Shown here: one piece after another, positions 15,964 to 24,100 of the stretch
Numbering within the stretch: the stretch's first letter is position 1
How the letters are laid out: every line of letters begins with the position of its first letter
From: an uncultured Eubacteriales bacterium
Lineage (GTDB): Bacteria > Bacillota > Clostridia > Christensenellales > Aristaeellaceae
Length of the DNA: 44,023 nucleotides
Direction: 5' to 3'
Assembly (NCBI GenBank): GCA_902801165.1
Contig: CADCHI010000034.1
Coordinates: 1 to 44,023 of the forward strand
Program-made: the position numbers and the translations under genes
The notes under the pieces: model-generated
Seen by the model: the letters and a program-made list of their open reading frames with translations, nothing else
Database searches by the model: none
Told to the model about the DNA's origin: nothing

Positions 15964-17389
15964 ATGGAAGCGATCACCAATTTCCTGTACTGGCTGGACG
16001 ATCTACTGTGGGGCAACGCCATGACGGTGGTTGTCGTCGGCACGGGCATACTGCTGTCCATCCGATTCGCCTTTGCCTACCAGCGGAAGATCGGGTTCAA
16101 CTTCAAGAACACCTTCGCCAAGATGTTCGACAAGGGCGAGGGCGAGGGCACGATTTCCGGCTTCCAGGCGGCGTGCACGGCCCTGGCCAACACCATCGGC
16201 ACCGGCAACATCTCCGGCGTGGCCACGGCCATCGTGTCCGGCGGCCCCGGCGCGCTGGTGTGGATGTGGGTGTCGGCCTTCTTCGGCATGTCCACCAAGG
16301 CCTGCGAGATCATCATCGGCCAGCGCTACCGCGAGCACTACAAGAAGTCCATGGACGAGTACGTCTGCGACCGCTCCTTCGTGATGAAGAACGCCTTCGG
16401 CTAGAAGAAAGGCGCGGTGGTGCTGGCGTTCTTTTGCTTCATATTCGGGCCCTGGACCTGCTGCGTGCAGACCGAGGCCGTGACGAGCTCCCTGAACCAG
16501 GCCTTCGGCATCCCCAGCCTCGTGTCCGTGTCCGTGCTGGGCGTCACCTGCCTGGTGACCATCTGGGGCGGCCTGAAGCGCATCTCCGCGGTCATGTCCA
16601 AGGCGGTTCCGATCATGGCGGTGCTGTACGTCATCATGGGCCTGGGCGTGGTCATCATCAACTTCCGGGCCATCCCCTCTGTGATCGCGCTGATCTTCAA
16701 GTCCGCGTTTTCCCCGGCGGCAGCGGCGGGCGGCTTCGCCGGCGCGACGGTCCGCGACGCCATACAGTACGGCGTTGCCCGCGGCATGTACTCCAACGAC
16801 GCCGGTACCGGCTACGGCATGATCGCCCACGCCAGCGCCAAGACCGACCACCCCGTGCGCCAGTCCCTGTGGGGATGGGGCGAGGTGTTCCTGGACACCA
16901 TGATCGTGTGCTCCATCACCGCCTTCACCATCATCATGACCGGCTCCTACATGGCCTCCGACGCCACCTCCGGCGCGCTGACCACCTTCGCCTTCACCAG
17001 CGCCTACGGCAAAATCGGCGGCCAGCTGACCGCCATCGCCATCGCGGTGTTCGCCTGGACCACCATCATCGGCATGTACTACACCTGCGAGAAGTCCGTC
17101 AACTACGCCTTCGGCGACACCGAGACCAACAAGAGGATGATGCCGCTGTACATGATCTACTACATGCTGCCCTGCGTGATCTTCTACAACATCCAGGCGG
17201 ATGTGCTCTGGGCCTTCACGGACATCATCTCGGCGGCCTACGTGATCATCACGCTGTTCTTTCATCTACGCCAAGCACAAGGAGATCTTCCGGCTGTTCG
17301 ACGACTTCTGGAAGCGGTTCATCCCGGCCAAGCAGCGGGGCGAGAATCCTCCGAACGTGTCCTTTGACTGCGCCAGGGATCGGGATTGA
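15964..17389 (+). pseudogene. Alanine/glycine:cation symporter (AgcS family), interrupted by TAG and a frameshift
   Basis: Read through, the protein is about 475 residues, the normal size for AgcS symporters, which import alanine or glycine with sodium. Family landmarks are clear: GTGNISGVATAIVSGGPGAL, WMWVSAFFGM, GMYSNDAGTGYGMIAHA and the SLWGWGEVFLDTMIVCSITA region. An in-frame TAG at 16402-16404 follows KNAFG and is directly followed by in-frame KKGAVVLAFF. A second lesion near 17257-17262 is an extra T in a TTCTTT run; in the other frame the expected tail (IYAKHKEIFRLFDDFWKRF) continues to a TGA at 17387-17389. The start at 15964 has AAGGAGAG upstream. Two lesions make it a pseudogene unless one or both are sequencing errors. 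Confidence 0.85.
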
Positions 17390-17478
17390 CGCGCCCGTGC
17401 CGCTGGCATCGGCAGTCAACTGCCGATGATTCCGCCGCATCCAGGGCAAACCGTTCCAACACAGAAGAATATATGAAG

Positions 17479-17517
17479 AAACCGCGGGACGCCTTATAGG
17501 GCATTCCCGCGGTTTTT
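17479..17517 (+). terminator. Rho-independent terminator after the symporter
   Basis: AAACCGCGGGA (17479-17489) pairs with TCCCGCGGTTT (17505-17515), followed by a T-run (five Ts to 17517). The opposite strand also has TTTCTTC after the stem, so it may serve the convergent SGNH gene too. Confidence 0.8.
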
Positions 17518-17581
17518 GAATGGCGCGTAATCGGGGAAGCGGAATGCTTTCCGCTATAATGGCTGCTGTTTCTGTCGGCGC

Positions 17582-18691
17582 TCAGTCAGTGATGGCCTGC
17601 CGGCGGATCTCCTGGGCCCACTGAGCGGTGTACTCCGGCGTCAGGTGTTCGCCGTCGGCGCTGACATCTGCCAGAAGGTAGCCGTCCTCGCCGCAGAAGG
17701 GGGCGTTGCAATCCACGTAGAACAGCCCCTCGGTGTCCTCGGCCAGCTGGCGCAGGCCGTCGTTCACGGCCTCGAGGTTCTCCACCGAGTAATAGCTGTA
17801 CTTTGCTCCCACGCGGGCGCTGGCGTGCATGATGCCGTGGAGGATCATCCGCGCCTTCGGCTGGGCCTTGTGCACCCGGGCGATCACATAGCGGAACTGG
17901 TCCATCAGGCTCTCGAAGGGATAGCCCGCCTCGTTGTAGCCCAGCAGGATGTAGATCTGGTCGTACTTGTGGGAGGCGAGCACCTTGTCCAGGCTTGCGT
18001 TCTTGAAGTCGGCGTCCGAGGCCTTCTTGTCGAAGATGTTGTACACGCTGAAGTTGGTGCCGCAGAAGTACTGGGCCTGGCCCAGGCGGCCCCACATGCG
18101 CATGCCGTCGGTCTTGGAATCGCCGATGAACAGCGTGTGGTCAAAGAAACTCTCAGGGAACTCGGTGGGGGCGGGAACCTCCGTGGGTTCCGGCGTGGGT
18201 TCCGGGGTGGGTGCCTCGGTGGGAATCGCGGTCGGCGCTTCGGTGGGAAGCTCAGTGGGCGCGGCGGTGACTGCCGGCTCGGCGATTGTGGCTGCTTCAG
18301 ACTCTGCGGTCGATGCCTCGGAGAACACTACGACTGCCGCCGGTTCGGGTGTCGATGCTTCAGGGGGCGCGGCAGAAATCGCAGGCGCGGCGGTGGTCTC
18401 CGGTTCAGTGGCGGGCGCTTCGGTGGGAACGGCGGTGGCCGTCTGGGCCTGCTGGGCCGCTTCCTGTTCGGCAGCCTCCCATTCCGCACGGGCCCGGGCC
18501 TCCCGCAGGGGGCCGCTGTCCTGCAGCAGCATCATGGGTATGGCGATGTCCGGCTGGCCGTCGTACTGGGGCAGGCCCTTCAGCAGCGTGCGGCGCAGCA
18601 CAAAGCCGCTGCCTGCGGCCAGGACAGCCACCACCGCGATGGCGACCATGCAGGGCAGGGCGTAATAGCGTCTTTTCTTCTTCTTGCGCAT
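17582..18691 (-). CDS. Membrane-anchored SGNH/GDSL-type hydrolase, partner of the MBOAT acyltransferase
   Basis: 369 residues. A basic start (MRKKKKRRYY) and one membrane helix (about 11-32) anchor the protein. A long Pro/Thr/Glu/Ala linker (about 85-178, with units like PTEAPTPEPT) holds the catalytic domain away from the membrane. The SGNH nucleophile is Ser192 in FIGDSKTDGM, and the C-terminal Asp346-x-x-His349 (DGEHL) completes the pair; ILLGYNEAG supplies the Asn block. The gene starts 13 bases after the MBOAT gene, and such pairs O-acetylate or otherwise acylate cell-wall or exported polysaccharides. The acceptor polymer is unknown. GAGGG precedes the start. Confidence 0.85.
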   Translation of the reverse strand: MRKKKKRRYYALPCMVAIAVVAVLAAGSGFVLRRTLLKGLPQYDGQPDIAIPMMLLQDSGPLREARARAEWEAAEQEAAQQAQTATAVPTEAPATEPETTAAPAISAAPPEASTPEPAAVVVFSEASTAESEAATIAEPAVTAAPTELPTEAPTAIPTEAPTPEPTPEPTEVPAPTEFPESFFDHTLFIGDSKTDGMRMWGRLGQAQYFCGTNFSVYNIFDKKASDADFKNASLDKVLASHKYDQIYILLGYNEAGYPFESLMDQFRYVIARVHKAQPKARMILHGIMHASARVGAKYSYYSVENLEAVNDGLRQLAEDTEGLFYVDCNAPFCGEDGYLLADVSADGEHLTPEYTAQWAQEIRRQAITD

Positions 18692-18704
18692 TTATGTCAT
18701 CCCT

Positions 18705-20045
18705 CTAAAAGCTGAAATACAGGAACGGGTCGCTGGCCGCCGTGGCCAGGAAGTAGATGCATACCCAGAAAAGCGCGAACAGCAGCACCCAGGCCACGGC
18801 CCTGCCGGAGAGCTTCGACCACAGCCGGGAGGGCAGCGGCGTGCTCATCACCGCGCCGATGGCCAGGTAGGGCCAGCACCAGCGCAGCGCGTCTAGCCAG
18901 TCGCCGGCGCTGTGGCCGACGCCGCCCAGGCCGACCAGGCGCAGGAAGTAGGCGCCGGCCTCCGCCGGGGTGGGGGTGATGAAGAATATCCAGGAGAGGG
19001 CGATCATCAGCGGCACGTAGATGTGGCCCAGCAGGGGGTGCCGGCGCAGAACCTTGCCGTACAGCAGGCGCTCGCCCAGGATCAGCAGGAACATCATCAG
19101 TCCCCACAGCACGTAATTCCAGCCCGCGCCGTGCCACACGCCGGTGAGCAGCCACACTGCCAGCGTGGCCAGCACCATGCGCGCGGTGCCCCTGCGGCTG
19201 CCGCCCAGGGGGATGTACACGTGGACCTTGAACCACTGGCCCAGGGTGATGTGCCAGCGCCGCCAGAACTCCGCGACGCTGGTGGCGCAGTAGGGGTGGT
19301 CGAAGTTCTCCGGCAGGCGGATGCCCAGCATCAGGCCCACGCCCACCGCCATGCGGGAATAGCCCCAGAAGTCGAAGTACAGCTGCAGCGCGTAGCCGAT
19401 CATGCCGATCCAGGCCAGCTGCGGGGACACCGCCCGGACGCCCCAGGTGCGGATCTGCCCCAGCACGCCGGCCAGGTGATCCGCCACCACGACCTTGCAG
19501 GCCAGGCCCAGTATGAACGCCTCCAGGCCGTCGTCCAGCCGGCTGCGGTTGCGGCGGGGGGCGGCGACCTCCCGAAGGAGCGCCTCCGGGTCGGCCAGGG
19601 GACCGGAGATCAGCTTGGGAAACATCAGCGTGCCGGTCGCCACGCCCAGGGCGGTGGTCTCGCCGCCCCGGTAGGCGTAGGTCAAAAGGGCGATCAGCTG
19701 GAAGGTGTAGAAGCTGAGGCCCAGGGGCAGCGCCGGCGCGTCGGACTGAATCAGCCCCGCCAGCTTCACCCAGGCCAGCGGCGCGGCCGTGACCGCGACC
19801 CACAGGGCAAAGAGGCCCCGCTTGCGCAACGCCGGGCGGCGAAAGGCCGCGCAGCCCAGCGCGCCGAAGGCCGTCATGCCCGCCAGCAGGAGCAGCTGCC
19901 ACAGCGCGGCCCGCGCCCCGATGGCGAAAAAGACCAGGCTGCCCGCGCACAGCAGGGGCTGGCAGAAGCGGCGCGGCGCGCGCCGATAAATGACAAGGAA
20001 TATCGGGAAGAACAGGAATATGAACCCGAAGCTGTTGAACAACAT
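18705..20045 (-). CDS. MBOAT O-acyltransferase (AlgI/DltB/PatA-like)
   Basis: 447 residues with about ten membrane segments. It moves acyl groups, usually acetyl, across the membrane for use by the extracytoplasmic SGNH partner encoded next. The MBOAT core is clear: EFWRRWHITLGQWFKVHVYIPLGG and the catalytic-histidine motif TGVWHGAGWNYVLWGL. It begins with MLFNSFGFIFLFFPI, the usual start of AlgI-type proteins, with GGAG upstream; the open frame extends 29 codons more with no ribosome site. With the SGNH gene it forms a two-gene operon. Confidence 0.93.
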   Translation of the reverse strand: MLFNSFGFIFLFFPIFLVIYRRAPRRFCQPLLCAGSLVFFAIGARAALWQLLLLAGMTAFGALGCAAFRRPALRKRGLFALWVAVTAAPLAWVKLAGLIQSDAPALPLGLSFYTFQLIALLTYAYRGGETTALGVATGTLMFPKLISGPLADPEALLREVAAPRRNRSRLDDGLEAFILGLACKVVVADHLAGVLGQIRTWGVRAVSPQLAWIGMIGYALQLYFDFWGYSRMAVGVGLMLGIRLPENFDHPYCATSVAEFWRRWHITLGQWFKVHVYIPLGGSRRGTARMVLATLAVWLLTGVWHGAGWNYVLWGLMMFLLILGERLLYGKVLRRHPLLGHIYVPLMIALSWIFFITPTPAEAGAYFLRLVGLGGVGHSAGDWLDALRWCWPYLAIGAVMSTPLPSRLWSKLSGRAVAWVLLFALFWVCIYFLATAASDPFLYFSF

Positions 20046-20155
20046 GCGTTCGCAAACTCCTTTTGAAAAGCCGCCGGCGGCGTGCCGGGGACATGGGCGA
20101 TGATTTGGAGTTGGCGCGGCGACGACTGTCAAAATGCCCGCCGACCCGGAAAACC

Positions 20156-20184
20156 ATTATACCACAAATGCCGCGCCATGAACC
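20156..20184 (-). promoter_or_regulatory. Candidate extended -10 promoter for the MBOAT-SGNH operon
   Basis: On the minus strand TGG-TATAAT (TATAAT at 20161-20156) has a TGn extension; the -35 region (GGTTCA, 17 bases upstream) is poor. It lies 110 bases upstream of the MBOAT start. A TTGACA at 20126-20131 on this strand lies downstream and does not pair with it. Confidence 0.4.
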
Positions 20185-20235
20185 ACCTTTCATGTTGCGT
20201 TTTCTATAATATTGGTATCAGATGGGGATGCCATC

Positions 20236-20269
20236 AAAAACGACGCCGCCCGCGAGGGACGGCGTCGTT
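20236..20269 (-). terminator. Rho-independent terminator after the Na/Pi cotransporter gene
   Basis: On the minus strand AACGACGCCG, an 11-base loop and CGGCGTCGTT are followed by TTTGATGG, giving a run of five Ts. It lies about 70 bases after the cotransporter stop codon. Confidence 0.8.
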
Positions 20270-20341
20270 CTGCCATATGGGATATTGTGCGGCCAGCGCG
20301 AACGGATGCCTTCGCACAGCCGGCGGAGTATTCCTCAAGGG

Positions 20342-21973
20342 TCAGCCGCGGGGCGGAAGCAGCGCGGTGGCGATGTTGATGCCCTGGTCCGAGCAGCGCT
20401 CCAGGTCGGTGCACATGTCGGTGAAGATCACGCCGCCCAGGGGATCGCAGCTGTCATGCATGAGCCGGTCGACGTGGTTCTGAATGTACTCGGTCTGCAT
20501 GTCGTCCACCCGCTGCTCCAGCTCCTCGGCCTTCGGCAGCAGGTCGAACCGCTCTTCCTCGAATACGACCATGGACACGTCGATGGTCTCCAGCACGGCG
20601 TCGCCCATCGTGCGGAGCTCCTGCATGGCGATCTCGCTGATGACCGCCTTCTCCTTGGTCATGCGGTCGCCGAATTCCATGATGTTTTCCGCGTGGTCGC
20701 CGATGCGCTCGAAGTTGGAAACCACCAGCACCATCCGCGAGAGCCGGAACACGTCCCGGTCCGGCAGCGCCAGCGCCCGCAGATCCACCAGCTTGTCCTC
20801 GATGGCGTGGTTCAAAAAGTCGATGGTCTCCTCCGTCTCCACGATCTTCTGGTGAAGCTCGGCATTCGTCGGATCAAAGAAGAAGTCCAGCGCGTCCGCC
20901 AGGTTGCCCCGCGCCAGCTTGCCCATGCGGTTGACCTCCAGCAGCGCCTGCTTCATGGCGACGGCGGGCACGTTCTTCTCCGCGTTGACCAGATAGACGA
21001 GCTTCTGCTCTTCCATGGCCCTCTGCTCGGAGGGCAGCGGGGGCAGCAGCTTCTGGCTCAGCTTCACGATCCAGCCCGAGAAGGGCAGCAGCGCCAGCAC
21101 GGCGAAGATGGCGAACAGCGTGTGCGTGTTGGCGACCTGACGCCCGATGTCTCCGGGGGACAGGCTCTGGATGCCCGTCAGTATGGCAGGGACGAGGTTG
21201 ATGACCAGGATCAGCAGCGCCGCGCGGCACAGGTTGAAGATCAGGTTGAGCAGCGCGGTGCGCTTGCCGTTGCGGTCCGTGGTCAGGGAGGCCAGCAGGT
21301 TCGGCGTCACAGAGCCGATGGCCGCGCCGATGACCAGGTAGACGCACTGGTGATACGTCAGCAGTCCCTGCATGGCGAAGGCCTGGAAGATAACGGTGGA
21401 GGAGGACGAGCTCTGCAGCAGGGCCGTGAACGCCACGCCGAACAGCACCGCCGCCGCGGGGTGGTCCAGCGCCGACAGCAGGCCGATGAATTTCGGGTCG
21501 TCCGACAGCGAGCTGATGGAGGCCTTGATCATGCCGATGCCGACGAACAGCATGCCGAAGCCCAGGATCACGCTGCCGATGTGCTTCACGACCTGCTTTT
21601 TCATGAACAGCGCCAGCACCGCGCCGATGAACAGGATCAGCGGCGCGAAGGCCGTCAGGTTGAAGGCTGTGATCTGGGCCGTCACCGTGGTACCGATGTT
21701 CGCGCCCATGATGACGCCCACGGCCTGAAACAGGTTCATGAGCCCGGAGTTCACGAAGCCGATGACCATCATGTCCGTGGCGGAGGAGCTCTGGACCAGT
21801 ATCGTGATCAGTATGCCGATCAGGACCGCCATGATGCGGTTGCTGGTCACCTTCTCGAGAATCGTCCGCAAGCGGTCGCCCGCGGCGGCCTTCAGGCCTG
21901 AGGACATTACGGTCATGCCATAGAGGAAGAGCCCCAGCCCTCCCGTCATGGACAGCGCTTCATAGAGAGTCAT
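20342..21973 (-). CDS. Na+/phosphate cotransporter with C-terminal PhoU-like domain (NptA/YjbB family)
   Basis: 543 residues. Two inverted Na/Pi repeats occupy the first 310 residues and each carries the hallmark QSSS motif (LVQSSSATDMMVIGF and LLQSSSSSTVIFQAF). The last 200 residues form a helical PhoU-like domain (NFERIGDHAENIMEF, CTDLERCSDQGINIA), which is normal for the bacterial branch and may sense or regulate phosphate flux. AGGATCC-type site with GGAGG precedes the ATG. It is a single-gene unit with a promoter at 22022-22050 and a terminator at 20236-20269. Some family members export phosphate, so the direction is uncertain. Confidence 0.93.
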   Translation of the reverse strand: MTLYEALSMTGGLGLFLYGMTVMSSGLKAAAGDRLRTILEKVTSNRIMAVLIGILITILVQSSSATDMMVIGFVNSGLMNLFQAVGVIMGANIGTTVTAQITAFNLTAFAPLILFIGAVLALFMKKQVVKHIGSVILGFGMLFVGIGMIKASISSLSDDPKFIGLLSALDHPAAAVLFGVAFTALLQSSSSSTVIFQAFAMQGLLTYHQCVYLVIGAAIGSVTPNLLASLTTDRNGKRTALLNLIFNLCRAALLILVINLVPAILTGIQSLSPGDIGRQVANTHTLFAIFAVLALLPFSGWIVKLSQKLLPPLPSEQRAMEEQKLVYLVNAEKNVPAVAMKQALLEVNRMGKLARGNLADALDFFFDPTNAELHQKIVETEETIDFLNHAIEDKLVDLRALALPDRDVFRLSRMVLVVSNFERIGDHAENIMEFGDRMTKEKAVISEIAMQELRTMGDAVLETIDVSMVVFEEERFDLLPKAEELEQRVDDMQTEYIQNHVDRLMHDSCDPLGGVIFTDMCTDLERCSDQGINIATALLPPRG

Positions 21974-22021
21974 GATGGATCCTCCGAATAAACATTGATT
22001 TGAACACTATAACCATCGCTA

Positions 22022-22050
22022 ATGATACCAGAGAATCCGGAGACGGTCAA
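22022..22050 (-). promoter_or_regulatory. Sigma-A promoter of the Na/Pi cotransporter gene
   Basis: On the minus strand TTGACC (22050-22045), a 17-base spacer that ends in TGG, and TATCAT (22027-22022). The leader to the ATG is about 45 bases. Positions 22051-22160 show nothing further that I can support. Confidence 0.7.
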
Positions 22051-22162
22051 TCGACATTCCGATGAATTGCGGGAAGAGTGTGTAAACATCGCACAGGGAT
22101 TCTTAATCGGACATAATGAATGCATAAATAATTGTTATGATATGGCCAAGCGGAGCCGCCAC

Positions 22163-22203
22163 AGAGCGCCTCCGCGGGGGTGCTATCCCGCGCAGAGGCG
22201 CTG
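22163..22203. other. GC-rich stem-loop in the intergenic region
   Basis: AGCGCCTC-CGCGGG near the left pairs with CCCGCG-CAGAGGCGCT at the right, with a small bulge. No T-run follows on either strand. A 77-codon open frame crosses it but has no ribosome site or recognisable product, so it is not called. Confidence 0.4.
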
Positions 22204-22265
22204 CGGGCACGGGGTGTTCAGCGCTTTGCACAAAAGATGGTCGGCGCGTTCCTGAACGCTTCGAT

Positions 22266-22427
22266 AGAGTCTGTTTCTGAATTCGGAAAGATGCATTTTC
22301 GGCATCTAATCCTCCATTTCTGCGTTGATTCCCCTTGATTTACCTCCAGTAAACCTGCGGAAAATCGCCTTGAAATGAATGATGATCTGCTCGAAACTGC
22401 ACATCCCTCATTTTAGAAACACACTCT
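22266..22427. repeat. MITE-like repeat, family B, copy 2
   Basis: It begins AGAGTCTGTTTCT and ends with the complement of AGAGTGTGTTTCTAAA, like 15706-15819, and shares the CATTTCTGCGTTGATT and CCCTTGATTTACC core. It is 48 bases longer because of an extra segment before the right end. Confidence 0.75.
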
Positions 22428-22475
22428 TGGCCTGCGGCAACAGAACCCGCCGACCCGGAAAACAATGTACAATTC

Positions 22476-22515
22476 AAAAAGGCGCCCCTCGCGCTATATA
22501 GCGCGATGGGGCGCC
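22476..22515 (-). terminator. Terminator hairpin on the minus strand
   Basis: GGCGCCCC-TCGCGCTATA and its complement form a stem of about 18 bp with one bulged base and almost no loop (22481-22515). On the minus strand it is followed by TTTTTGAATTG. It is the likely end of the C39-like gene transcript, with repeat A in between. Confidence 0.7.
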
Positions 22516-22592
22516 GCAGACCGCTGACAAAGCCTGCAAACGCAAGAATCTCTGCCGACGAAGAAGAACAGGCAAAGATTCTTGCTTGCTGT

Positions 22593-22715
22593 GTTGGCTG
22601 CGCCTGCAAAATGCGGTCACTTACGACCGGGTAAGCTCCCTTTTTTGCAGGCTTGTCGCCTTGCCATGCAGGTTTTTCAACAATCTGTCAGGATGTTGAC
22701 GTTGTCAACATCCTG
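22593..22715. repeat. Intergenic palindromic repeat, family A, copy 2
   Basis: It has the same 123-base length as positions 1-123 and the same two stem-loops; the second is CAGGATGTTGAC with GTCAACATCCTG at 22689-22715. Differences are scattered single substitutions plus one diverged short stretch (around 22681-22688). It ends seven bases from the stop codon of the C39-like gene, and another inverted repeat (AAGAATCT / AGATTCTT, 22545-22583) flanks it. Confidence 0.85.
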
Positions 22716-22722
22716 CGGTGGC

Positions 22723-23475
22723 TTACGCCTGGGGCACGGCCACCAGGAAGCACATGTCGTTCAGCTCGTCGCCCTCGAAGAAGTTGTAGAAGGTGAAGTT
22801 GTACAGGAAGCGCTCCGCGCCGTACACGCCGTAGCCGTCCTGGTTGTGGTCGGTGGTGTCATAGGGGTCCGCCACGATGATCACGTCGTCCTGGGTGGTC
22901 TCGGTGCCCATGTCGTCGTAGCCGATGATGACCTGCCAGTGGCCGCCCCAGTCGTTCCAGCCGATCATGATGGGGTTACCCGCGGCGAGGGTCTCCTTGA
23001 TGTAATCAAAGGTGAAGATCTCGTACACGTCCTCGCCGGCGTCGATGGCGGAGTAGCAGTCGAAGCCGCCCACGCCGTCGAAGATGGCGACCATCTCGCT
23101 CAGGCTGGTGGCGCCGGGCTCAGCGCCCTGGGGACGCAGCTCGGCCAGGGTCTGCTCGTTGAACTCGCCCAGCTTGCCGTACCAGTTGAGCACCATCAGG
23201 GAGCTGGCCACGCCGCAGCTCCACTCGCTGGTCTGCTGGAGGGTCTGGAAGTGGGGCAGGATGGTGAGCGTGTCGGTGGATTCCATGTTGTAGAAGTCCA
23301 GCTGGTTGAAGTACAGGCTGCCGGGATGGTCGCCGTCGCGCTCGACGCTGTCCGCGCCGTCCTCGGGGCTCAGGTCCACGGCGTAGGGGATCTTCATTTC
23401 ATCGGTGTAGTTGCCTTCCGCGAAGGCGCAGGCGGCCAGCATCAGGACAAGGACGAGGGCAAAGAGCTTTTTCAT
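22723..23475 (-). CDS. Secreted C39-like (papain-fold) cysteine peptidase family protein
   Basis: 250 residues. The signal peptide is MKKLFALVLVLML with a cut after AFA before EG; LAAC at 13-16 also fits a lipobox, so it may instead be a lipoprotein. The C39-like triad is visible: Cys87 in TSEWSCGVAS, His179 in GGHWQVIIGYDD and Asp202 in VADPYD. The long insert between Cys and His contains ATSLSEMVAIFD. These secreted proteins are found in many clostridia without a known substrate; there is no bacteriocin transporter domain. The start at 23475 has GGAGG at good distance. No promoter fits in the 45 bases between it and the upstream terminator, so it may be expressed by read-through from the ncRNA promoter. 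Confidence 0.8.
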   Translation of the reverse strand: MKKLFALVLVLMLAACAFAEGNYTDEMKIPYAVDLSPEDGADSVERDGDHPGSLYFNQLDFYNMESTDTLTILPHFQTLQQTSEWSCGVASSLMVLNWYGKLGEFNEQTLAELRPQGAEPGATSLSEMVAIFDGVGGFDCYSAIDAGEDVYEIFTFDYIKETLAAGNPIMIGWNDWGGHWQVIIGYDDMGTETTQDDVIIVADPYDTTDHNQDGYGVYGAERFLYNFTFYNFFEGDELNDMCFLVAVPQA

Positions 23476-23518
23476 GGGTATCATCCTCCGTTTTGTTTTT
23501 TGTCGCAGGCTGGCTGGG

Positions 23519-23557
23519 TAAATAAACGGGGTGGCGTGCACAAGCACACACCACCCC
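23519..23557 (-). terminator. Rho-independent terminator of the ncRNA gene
   Basis: On the minus strand GGGGTGG-TGTGTGC, a short loop and GCACG-CCACCCC (23557-23528) are followed by GTTTATTT. Just upstream is a tetraloop hairpin AATATC-GCAA-GATATT (23574-23559). Confidence 0.8.
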
Positions 23558-23832
23558 AAATATCTTGCGATATTAAGAGATAAGGATAGGTTGTCAGAGT
23601 CTATACAGTAAAGGACTTACTTTTACTACTCTTATTGACCATCTCACCCGGATGTGCGCGAACTGCGCGGTGAAACTGAGCTTTTAACTCAATCAATAAA
23701 ATACAGCGAAAGCTGCGTGCGAGTTTATACCCCGCATCGGCATTCGACCCCGGCTGTCCGTTCGGCCTTTGCTCCCATGGGGAGGGGTCTGTCATTTACC
23801 CGGAATGACTCTACTCATTCCTTATCTGCGAC
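23520..23832 (-). ncRNA. Structured non-coding RNA, about 310 nt (raiA-motif-like candidate)
   Basis: An isolated transcription unit with its own promoter (23839-23868) and terminator, and no plausible protein. The ends pair through a perfect 9-bp helix: AGATAAGGA (minus strand, 23827-23819) with TCCTTATCT (23586-23578). A second outer pairing, AGAGTC with GACTCT, lies inside. Several internal hairpins follow: GGGT/ACCC, CTCCC-CAT-GGGAG, CAGC-TTTC-GCTG, TGAG-TTAAAAG-CTCA and GCGC/GCGC within TCACC/GGGTGA. A 64-codon frame from an ATG at 23795 crosses these hairpins and I treat it as spurious. Size, terminal helix and the dense GACAGACC / GGCCGAACGGACAGCC core remind me of the raiA-motif RNA of Bacillota, but I could not check this. 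Confidence 0.7.
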
Positions 23833-23838
23833 CTGTGC

Positions 23839-23868
23839 ATTATATATCTCTGTGCTGGCGATTGTCAA
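23839..23868 (-). promoter_or_regulatory. Strong sigma-A promoter of the ncRNA gene
   Basis: On the minus strand TTGACA (23868-23863) and TATAAT (23844-23839) are both perfect, with an 18-base spacer. It diverges from the HAD gene at 24101. Positions 23869-24100 otherwise hold only a small hairpin (CCGCCG/CGGCGG near 24062-24077) and the ribosome site. Confidence 0.85.
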
Positions 23869-24100
23869 GTAAAGAAATCGGGCGCGGGCGGGGCGAACGC
23901 AGGCCGACGGGGGGCCGGTGCGCGCGCTTCATTTCGTTAATTTGCGCGTCGGAAAATCGCCTTGCAGGAAAAAGGGCGGGGGACGGAGAAGAGAGTATTA
24001 CCGGCATTTCGGCTTTTGCGCGGCCGCGCCATGGGGCCGCCCGAAAACTGCCCAAGGAACCCCGCCGTTTCGGCGGATAGAAAAGAGGAGGAACAAGAGA

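Noticed and set aside
16402-16404. TAG in the symporter as pyrrolysine or a suppressed codon
   Set aside because: No downstream insertion element or pyl gene is seen, and the same gene has a second lesion, so decay or error is simpler.
22022-22255. 77-codon plus-strand frame
   Set aside because: It starts within the minus-strand promoter of the Na/Pi gene, crosses a hairpin and has no ribosome site or known motif.
23601-23795. 64-codon frame (minus strand) inside the ncRNA
   Set aside because: It runs through the predicted hairpins, has a poor ribosome site and shows no protein features. Kept as an alternative under the ncRNA finding.
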